The notes beneath the pieces were generated by a model, which saw only the letters and a list, made by a program, of their open reading frames with translations, ran no database searches and was not told the DNA's origin. From NCBI GenBank assembly GCA_036397995.1, contig DASWHX010000229.1:1-10959 (forward strand): DNA of 10,959 nt, written 5' to 3'. Positions 6,581 to 10,959 of this stretch are shown one piece after another. Numbering within the stretch: position 1 is the first letter of the stretch; each line of letters begins with the position of its first letter. The stretch is from DASWHX01 sp036397995. Its GTDB lineage: Bacteria; Bacteroidota; Bacteroidia; Cytophagales; Cyclobacteriaceae. Position numbers and translations under genes: made by a program.

Positions 6581-9274
6581 TCATGCCCTGCTTCTTTCGA
6601 TACTATTTACAATGTATTTACGAATCATATCAACGGGTATTATCACCAAAGCCATCGATGCAATTATTATCCATTCGTTAACTGTCAGTGCGGTAGTTCT
6701 AAGAATATTTCCTCCGATATAAGTGAAAATTACCTGTAGTCCCAGGATCATTGCCATTACCCACACAAAGCTGGTATTCTGACTTATATGTTCAAACAGG
6801 TTATATTTTTCGGTTCTTACGCTGAAGCCATTAAAAATGATCATGAAAATAAAGAGATTAAAAAAGGCTGTTAGATGAACCTCAGGAGCCGGGATACCAT
6901 TTCTCACAAATAGATCTTTGAAAGGAGGGAAAGTGAGGAAGAATATAGAAAAGAAGGTGATGAAAAGACCGCTGGTTAAAATGGCCGAAACCATATTCTT
7001 TGTAAGAATATTTTCATCTCTGTTAACAGGTGGCTCTTCCATATACCGCAGCAAAGCAGGCTCACCCCCAAATGCTATTGCTGCAAGGGTATCCATAATA
7101 ATATTAATCCATAATATCTGGATAATAGTAAGCGGGAAATCTACTCCGATAAGAGGGCCAAGGAATGCGGTACAAACAGCGGCAACATTTACCGTAAGCT
7201 GGAAAACAATAAATTTACGAATTGACTTAAAAATGGTTCTTCCATATCTTATGGCATTACTGATTGAGTGGAAGTTATCATCCAGGATCACGATATCTCC
7301 GGCTTCCTTTGAAACTTCTGATCCACTGCCCATTGCTACACCCACATCGGCATGCTTCAATGCGGCGGAATCATTTACGCCATCTCCGGTCATCCCCACA
7401 ACTTTACCAAGGGATTTGGAAATTCTGACCAGCCTGCTCTTATCAGAAGGAAGTGCCCGGGCAATAATTTTAAGATTGCCAAGTACCCTCTTAATATCCT
7501 CATCACTATGTTCGCTTAATTCTGAAGATACCATTACTACATCATCCGACCTGGTCAGCAATCCAACTTCTGTGGCTACTGATGAGGCAGTTCCTTTTTT
7601 GTCTCCTGTTATCATTACAACCTGAATACCCGCATTCTGCACTTCTTTAATTGCACGGAAAGATTCGGCTCTCACTTCGTCACCAATACCTACGATACCC
7701 ACAAGGCAAGCACTATTGGGAATAGAGTGATCATCTTTGATTAATTCATTGGTTACCGCAAGGGCAATCAGTCGAATACCTGCTTCGGCCAGCTCATCCA
7801 TTTCTTTATATAATGCATCCGTACTTGTTAATGGTACCTTTGTTCCATCATCCTCAAACTGATGTGTACACTCCGGTATTAATACTTCAGGCGCACCTTT
7901 GATCAAGGTTATCCTGGTTGAATCAAGCCCTTTGATTTGATAATCAATCTTTACCTGCGTGGCTGAAAATTTTCGTTCACTATTAAATAGAATTTTCTTT
8001 TCGCCTTCAGCGCCCAACTTCATGGTTTTTTCAATTTCATTTTTTGAAACGAAAGCAATAAGCGCTCTTTCAGAACCATTACCACCAATTACGTCACCTT
8101 CGGGAGAAATATAGCTTGAAGAATTTTCGATAACTGATAATCCCAACAGCTCCTTGAGTTCAAGTGGAATTGAATTGAAGTCAGGGAAAATAGTTCCGGC
8201 ACTGTTAATAAATAATTTGGGCTCAAGTTGGCCTTTGGTAATTGTACCCGTTTTATCAGAAAACAAAATATTTAGGGAACCTGCCGTTTCAATACCTAAA
8301 AGCTTTCGCACAAGAACTTTTTCGACCAATAGTTTCCGCATGTTAAGAGAGAGCACAATGGCGATCATCATTGGCAGCCCTTCCGGAACCGCGGCAACGA
8401 CAATAATTATGGAAAGAACCAACGCATCAAGAAGGTCTGGAATGAGAATCTCCCACTGGGACAAATAAGCCATTATTTTGTCTCCTTCAAAACCATTGGC
8501 CACCACTATTTTATTGAAAGTGAATGCGATAGCAATGAAAATCGCGGCTATATATCCGAACCGGCTTATAAGTTGAGCTAATCCCTTCAATTTTACCTGA
8601 AGGGGTGAAAGCCTCCCTTCTGCTTCCGCCAGTTCTTTGGCAAGGTGACCATAAAAGGTATTATTGCCAACTGTGTCAACTCTTACAACACCTTCTCCAT
8701 CATCAACAACTGAACCCCGGAATATCAGGTGCGGATCAGCAAGGTCTTTGGCCTTTGGTAGGTAGTCAAATGGCATTTTGGTCTTATAAACGGAGTCAGA
8801 TTCACCGGTAAGAGAGGCCTGATTGACTCTTAATTCTCCTTTTACCACTTTGCCATCCGCGGGTACTTTATCTCCGGCCTGAAGCAGAACATAATCTCCG
8901 GTGACAATTTCACCTACCGGTATTTTTCTAAGCTGGCCGCCTCGAAATGCAGTATTTTCAATGCGGGAAGCTTCTTCCTGAAGTTTCTGGAAAGATGATT
9001 CATTTTTATATTCCGAGAATGTGGAAACCAATGTGGCCAAAGCAACGGCAATTGCAATTGCCAGTGCTTCATACCATTCAGTTAATTCAAAAATGGATAA
9101 AACAAAAATTATCACCAGGGCAGCGGTGAGTATAATTATGATAGGGTCTTGAAAATTACCCACCAACTTGCTCCAGAAACTCTTAATTTCATACGGACTG
9201 AGTTCGTTTGAGCCGAACTTCTTCCTGGAATCTAGAACTTCCTGGGTACTAAGACCCTTAAATTCGTATTTCAT
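6581..9274 (-). CDS. PMCA-type Ca2+-transporting P-type ATPase
   Basis: This encodes an 897-residue P2-type ATPase, full length for bacterial calcium pumps. It exports Ca2+ across the inner membrane using ATP. Motifs in order are: an N-terminal cation-ATPase domain with GSNEL (21-25), TGES (156-159, actuator), AAVPEGLP (294-301, TM4), SDKTGT with phosphorylated Asp340, KGAPEVL (459-465, nucleotide domain), TGDKKGT (556-562) and MTGDGVND (628-635). About ten membrane segments are visible (roughly 43-62, 66-86, 238-256, 281-304, 686-708, 713-736, 760-782, 800-816, 835-856 and 867-885). Ion-site residues, by SERCA comparison, are Glu298, Asn696, Asn724 and Asp728; the SERCA Glu771 position is Ala699 (FQLTVNVAAV). 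This is the PMCA/PMR1 pattern expected to carry one Ca2+ per cycle. No calmodulin-binding tail is present. The start ATG 9272-9274 has no Shine-Dalgarno and no convincing -7 box (best TATTTTCG at 9328-9335). It is transcribed alone. Confidence 0.94.
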   Translation of the reverse strand: MKYEFKGLSTQEVLDSRKKFGSNELSPYEIKSFWSKLVGNFQDPIIIILTAALVIIFVLSIFELTEWYEALAIAIAVALATLVSTFSEYKNESSFQKLQEEASRIENTAFRGGQLRKIPVGEIVTGDYVLLQAGDKVPADGKVVKGELRVNQASLTGESDSVYKTKMPFDYLPKAKDLADPHLIFRGSVVDDGEGVVRVDTVGNNTFYGHLAKELAEAEGRLSPLQVKLKGLAQLISRFGYIAAIFIAIAFTFNKIVVANGFEGDKIMAYLSQWEILIPDLLDALVLSIIIVVAAVPEGLPMMIAIVLSLNMRKLLVEKVLVRKLLGIETAGSLNILFSDKTGTITKGQLEPKLFINSAGTIFPDFNSIPLELKELLGLSVIENSSSYISPEGDVIGGNGSERALIAFVSKNEIEKTMKLGAEGEKKILFNSERKFSATQVKIDYQIKGLDSTRITLIKGAPEVLIPECTHQFEDDGTKVPLTSTDALYKEMDELAEAGIRLIALAVTNELIKDDHSIPNSACLVGIVGIGDEVRAESFRAIKEVQNAGIQVVMITGDKKGTASSVATEVGLLTRSDDVVMVSSELSEHSDEDIKRVLGNLKIIARALPSDKSRLVRISKSLGKVVGMTGDGVNDSAALKHADVGVAMGSGSEVSKEAGDIVILDDNFHSISNAIRYGRTIFKSIRKFIVFQLTVNVAAVCTAFLGPLIGVDFPLTIIQILWINIIMDTLAAIAFGGEPALLRYMEEPPVNRDENILTKNMVSAILTSGLFITFFSIFFLTFPPFKDLFVRNGIPAPEVHLTAFFNLFIFMIIFNGFSVRTEKYNLFEHISQNTSFVWVMAMILGLQVIFTYIGGNILRTTALTVNEWIIIASMALVIIPVDMIRKYIVNSIERSRA

Positions 9275-9396
9275 GCAAACTAATAAATTTTGTTACCGCC
9301 CAGACAAAATTCCTGCGTTGCAGCAGCCCGAAAATAGTAGATTTTTTCCTGAAAACTTACGTCCAATGGGTTTAGTTGTTTATCAAAATACCTTAG

Positions 9397-9484
9397 GTGG
9401 GAAACATTCGAAAGAATTGCATCCTTTCCCAATCACAAAATTGGCAGGAAATTGCTCATTTCCCAATTTTGGCCTATTTTTTTA
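9397..9484 (+). ncRNA. Candidate attenuator leader or small terminated RNA
   Basis: Four segments can pair in competing ways. Segment 1 is TGGGAAA (9398-9404). Segment 2 is TTTCCCAAT (9425-9433). Segment 3 is ATTGGCAGGAAAT (9440-9452). Segment 4 is ATTTCCCAATTTTG (9458-9471), which repeats segment 2. Pairing 1:2 frees 3 to pair with 4; pairing 2:3 blocks 3:4. Segment 1 encloses a small ATTC-GAAA-GAAT hairpin with a GNRA loop (9406-9417). A TACCTTAG box (9389-9396) just upstream could start the transcript. The class is not one I recognise. This is based on reading complementarity by eye, without energy calculation. Confidence 0.35.
9436..9483 (+). terminator. Intrinsic-terminator-like hairpin and T-run
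   Basis: The outer stem CAAAATTG (9436-9443) pairs with CAATTTTG (9464-9471), and the inner stem GGAAAT (9447-9452) pairs with ATTTCC (9458-9463). The loop is TGCTC, with a 3-base bulge on the left side. The run TTTTTTT (9477-9483) follows after five bases. The T-run is on the + strand only, so it would end rightward transcription, yet no rightward gene lies immediately upstream. The stem is A/T-rich and thus not strong. Confidence 0.45.
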
Positions 9485-9557
9485 TCCTTTATCGCAGTTT
9501 ATTTTTGCTTTTACTTATCCATGCCTGGCAAACTAACTGTAATTCAGTGAGTTTATA

Positions 9558-9586
9558 TTGATATCGCCTGGTTTCGTTTATTTTTG
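9558..9586 (+). promoter_or_regulatory. -33/-7 promoter of the serine hydrolase gene
   Basis: TTG (9558-9560), 18 bases, then TATTTTTG (9579-9586) gives a good match to the Bacteroidota TTG/TAnnTTTG promoter. Transcription would start near 9593, giving a leader of about 23 bases before ATG 9616. The inverted repeat ATCGCCTGG (9563-9571) and CCAAGGCGAT (9601-9610, one bulged A) brackets the -7 box and start point and could be an operator. Confidence 0.6.
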
Positions 9587-9615
9587 TAGGACACAAATAT
9601 CCAAGGCGATTCATA

Positions 9616-10776
9616 ATGAGTATAAAATTCCAATTGAAATATTACTTACTCATTGTCCTCTTAATATCCTCATTAACAGGGACATGTCAAAATAGTTATT
9701 ATCCAACCCGGGCTGAATGGCAATCCAAAACACCAATGGAGCTGGGTCTGAATCCGGAAAAAATATCAGCTGCGGCTCAGTTTGCCACACAAAATGAATA
9801 CTCCGGTCCAAAGGATTTGCGCGTTGCAATATTAGGTTCTTTTGCCCGCGAACCTTACATGCAGATTGTAGGGCCAACCAGGGAGAGAGGCGGCCCGGCT
9901 GGAATGATTGTAAAGAACGGCTACGTGACCGCAACCTGGGGAGATTTGGATAGGGTTGATATGACTTTCAGTGTAACCAAGAGTTACTTGTCTACCACAG
10001 TGGGACTTGCTTTTGATGAAGGTCGAATGGCTTTGAAAGACCCGGTCGCCAAATACGTCTGGGATGGTACATTTGAAGGTGAACATAATTCCAAAATCAC
10101 CTGGCATCACCTGCTTAATCAATCCTCGGATTGGTCAGGTTCCTTGTTTGGAGTACCTGACTGGTCTGACCGGCCTCCCAGGGAAGGCAGTATTGATGAC
10201 TGGAAAAACCGGAAGCTCAATGAGCCGGGAACCTTTTTTGAATACAACGACATCCGGGTTAATTTACTGGCTTATTCCATACTTCAGGTTGTAAGGCGAC
10301 CCTTGCCTGAACTGTTAAAAGAACGGATTATGGATCCTATTGGGGCTTCATCAACCTGGCGCTGGTATGGTTATGAAACCTCGTGGGTTGATATCGATGG
10401 AACCAAAGTTCAATCCGTGAGCGGTGGTGGTCATTTCGGAGGTGGGATGTTTATTAATACATATGACCAGGCCAAATTTGGCTTATTATTTTTACGCGAA
10501 GGAAATTGGAATGGTCAACAACTGATTTCAAAGAAATGGATTGAGCTGCTCCAACAACCCTCTGAGGCTAATGAAAGCTATGGATACATGTGGTGGCTAA
10601 ATAAAGGAGAACGAAAATGGGAGGGAGTTTCAGATTCTGTTTTTTACGCGGCAGGATTTGGCGGCAATTATATTATAGTAGACAAGGAGCATGACTTGCT
10701 GATAGTAACAAGGTGGCTGGAACCTTCAAAGCTTGGTGAATTTGCAAAAATGGTTCTTGATTTACTTGAAAAGTAA
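9616..10776 (+). CDS. Secreted serine hydrolase, beta-lactamase/class C fold
   Basis: This encodes a 386-residue penicillin-binding/beta-lactamase-superfamily hydrolase (Beta-lactamase family PF00144). Residues 1-24 form a signal peptide (Lys4/Lys8, hydrophobic 9-20); Cys24 follows GT, a poor lipobox, so ordinary secretion to the periplasm is more likely than lipidation. The catalytic SxxK is Ser119-Val-Thr-Lys122 in MTFSVTKSYLST, and the second motif is Tyr210-Asn211 in FEYNDIRVN. The usual third motif (KTG or HTG) appears as GGHFGGGMF around His273. Family members include esterases, DD-peptidases and amide or lactone hydrolases; the substrate cannot be inferred, and antibiotic resistance should not be assumed. 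The N-terminal DLRVAILGSFAREP and GMIVKNGYVTATWGD (96-110) segments fit this group. It has its own promoter, and its stop is 6 bases from the stop of the convergent gene at the right edge. Confidence 0.9.
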   Translation: MSIKFQLKYYLLIVLLISSLTGTCQNSYYPTRAEWQSKTPMELGLNPEKISAAAQFATQNEYSGPKDLRVAILGSFAREPYMQIVGPTRERGGPAGMIVKNGYVTATWGDLDRVDMTFSVTKSYLSTTVGLAFDEGRMALKDPVAKYVWDGTFEGEHNSKITWHHLLNQSSDWSGSLFGVPDWSDRPPREGSIDDWKNRKLNEPGTFFEYNDIRVNLLAYSILQVVRRPLPELLKERIMDPIGASSTWRWYGYETSWVDIDGTKVQSVSGGGHFGGGMFINTYDQAKFGLLFLREGNWNGQQLISKKWIELLQQPSEANESYGYMWWLNKGERKWEGVSDSVFYAAGFGGNYIIVDKEHDLLIVTRWLEPSKLGEFAKMVLDLLEK

Positions 10777-10782
10777 AAATTG

Positions 10783-10959
10783 CTAGTTCCCCGAAAAAAT
10801 ATCATCAAGGCTTGAAGCGATACCAATTCTTACGCCAAAATCTCTGTATGATCCATTTTGGAAGGATGAAACAAACTCCAACCTGAATATTCGGAGGATA
10901 TAATCAATACTATATCCAAATTCTGTGTAGTGGTTTGCAGTGGGAGCTTCCAGATGATT
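10783..10959 (-). CDS. C-terminus of a probable DUF5686 outer-membrane protein (partial)
   Basis: The minus strand is open from the window edge to a TAG at 10783-10785, giving the last 58 residues of a protein that continues beyond the window. The tail HYTEFGYSIDYILRIFRLEF, then FGVRIGIASSL, alternates polar and hydrophobic residues and resembles the C-terminal beta-strands of the DUF5686 / carboxypeptidase-like-regulatory-domain family (large outer-membrane proteins of Bacteroidota, role unknown). The identification rests on this short tail and is moderate. It converges on the serine hydrolase gene with only 6 bases between stops. Confidence 0.65.
   Translation of the reverse strand, partial: NHLEAPTANHYTEFGYSIDYILRIFRLEFVSSFQNGSYRDFGVRIGIASSLDDIFSGN

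Larger units (their letters stand above)
9275..9615. other. 341-base divergent intergenic region
   Basis: This gap separates the Ca2+ ATPase gene (minus) from the serine hydrolase gene (plus). It holds no convincing protein gene. On the + strand it contains a TACCTTAG octamer (9389-9396), an attenuator-like set of hairpins with a T-run (9398-9483), a second TATTTTTG (9500-9507) without a -33 partner, and a good promoter (9558-9586) flanked by an inverted repeat (9563-9571 and 9601-9610). A 56-codon frame (ATG 9366 to TAA 9534-9536) runs through the hairpins, but its product (phenylalanine-rich, no recognisable family) does not look like a protein. The ATPase side shows only a CTGC-GTT-GCAG mini-hairpin (9312-9322). 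Confidence 0.7.

Noticed and set aside
6918..7625. 235-residue + strand ORF inside the Ca2+ ATPase
   Set aside because: It is an antisense shadow of a strongly conserved ATPase coding region, with low-complexity Ser/Ile/Thr composition.
9168..9536. 122-residue + strand ORF over the ATPase 5' end and the intergenic gap
   Set aside because: Part is antisense to the ATPase, the product matches no family I know, and the rest passes through the hairpin region. A 56-codon version from ATG 9366 cannot be excluded but has no positive support.
10761..10777. Hairpin TTTACTT-GAA-AAGTAAA at the serine hydrolase stop as a terminator
   Set aside because: It has seven A/T-rich pairs, a 3-base loop and no T-run on either side; it is too weak to call.
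1..10959. Defence island, CRISPR, toxin-antitoxin or mobile element
   Set aside because: No transposase, integrase, nuclease, methylase, spacer array or small toxin-antitoxin pair was seen; all long frames are metabolic, transport or envelope genes.

Overview
The window looks like chromosomal DNA of a Bacteroidota bacterium, probably a Cytophagales-type marine or soil lineage (the lineage is inference). The evidence is moderate-to-low GC, starts without Shine-Dalgarno sequences in A/T-rich leaders, several -7 boxes matching the Bacteroidota consensus TAnnTTTG, and families common there: DUF2911 lipoprotein, YfiT/BstA-type DinB protein and DUF5686-type outer-membrane protein. I see no insertion sequence, phage gene, CRISPR array, tRNA or rRNA.

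Layout. Positions 1-1977 (+) hold the 3' part of a YtcJ-like amidohydrolase, whose true start lies before the window, followed 12 bases later by a DUF2911 lipoprotein; the two look like one transcript. Positions 2114-2536 (+) hold a small VOC/glyoxalase-fold protein. Positions 2537-5187 (-) hold, in transcription order, a Rieske non-heme-iron oxygenase alpha subunit, a diacylglycerol-kinase-like lipid kinase and a BstA-like metal-dependent transferase. Positions 5254-6564 (+) hold an AdiC-like APC permease, divergent from the Rieske gene. Positions 6581-9274 (-) hold a PMCA-type Ca2+ P-type ATPase. A 341-base gap follows, and positions 9616-10776 (+) hold a secreted serine hydrolase of the beta-lactamase/class C fold. 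The right edge (10783-10959, -) is the C-terminus of a probable DUF5686 outer-membrane protein.

How the genes work together. These are mostly independent housekeeping or accessory metabolic genes rather than one pathway. Plausible links, all inferred, are: an oxygenase with a divergent amine/amino-acid permease; a thiol transferase that implies bacillithiol chemistry; and a set of envelope proteins (lipoprotein, secreted hydrolase, outer-membrane protein). All three convergent junctions are very tight (0, 16 and 6 bases between stop codons), leaving no room for separate terminators.

Most unusual part. The 9275-9615 gap contains, on the + strand, four segments that can pair 1:2, 2:3 or 3:4, with a T-run after the 3:4 hairpin. 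This is the architecture of a transcription attenuator or a small terminated RNA. It is followed by a well-formed -33/-7 promoter flanked by an inverted repeat just before the serine hydrolase. A second oddity is a perfect 16-base tandem duplication that copies the start codon of the Rieske gene out of frame and creates an overlapping 18-codon upstream ORF. I did not find a convincing new multi-gene system.
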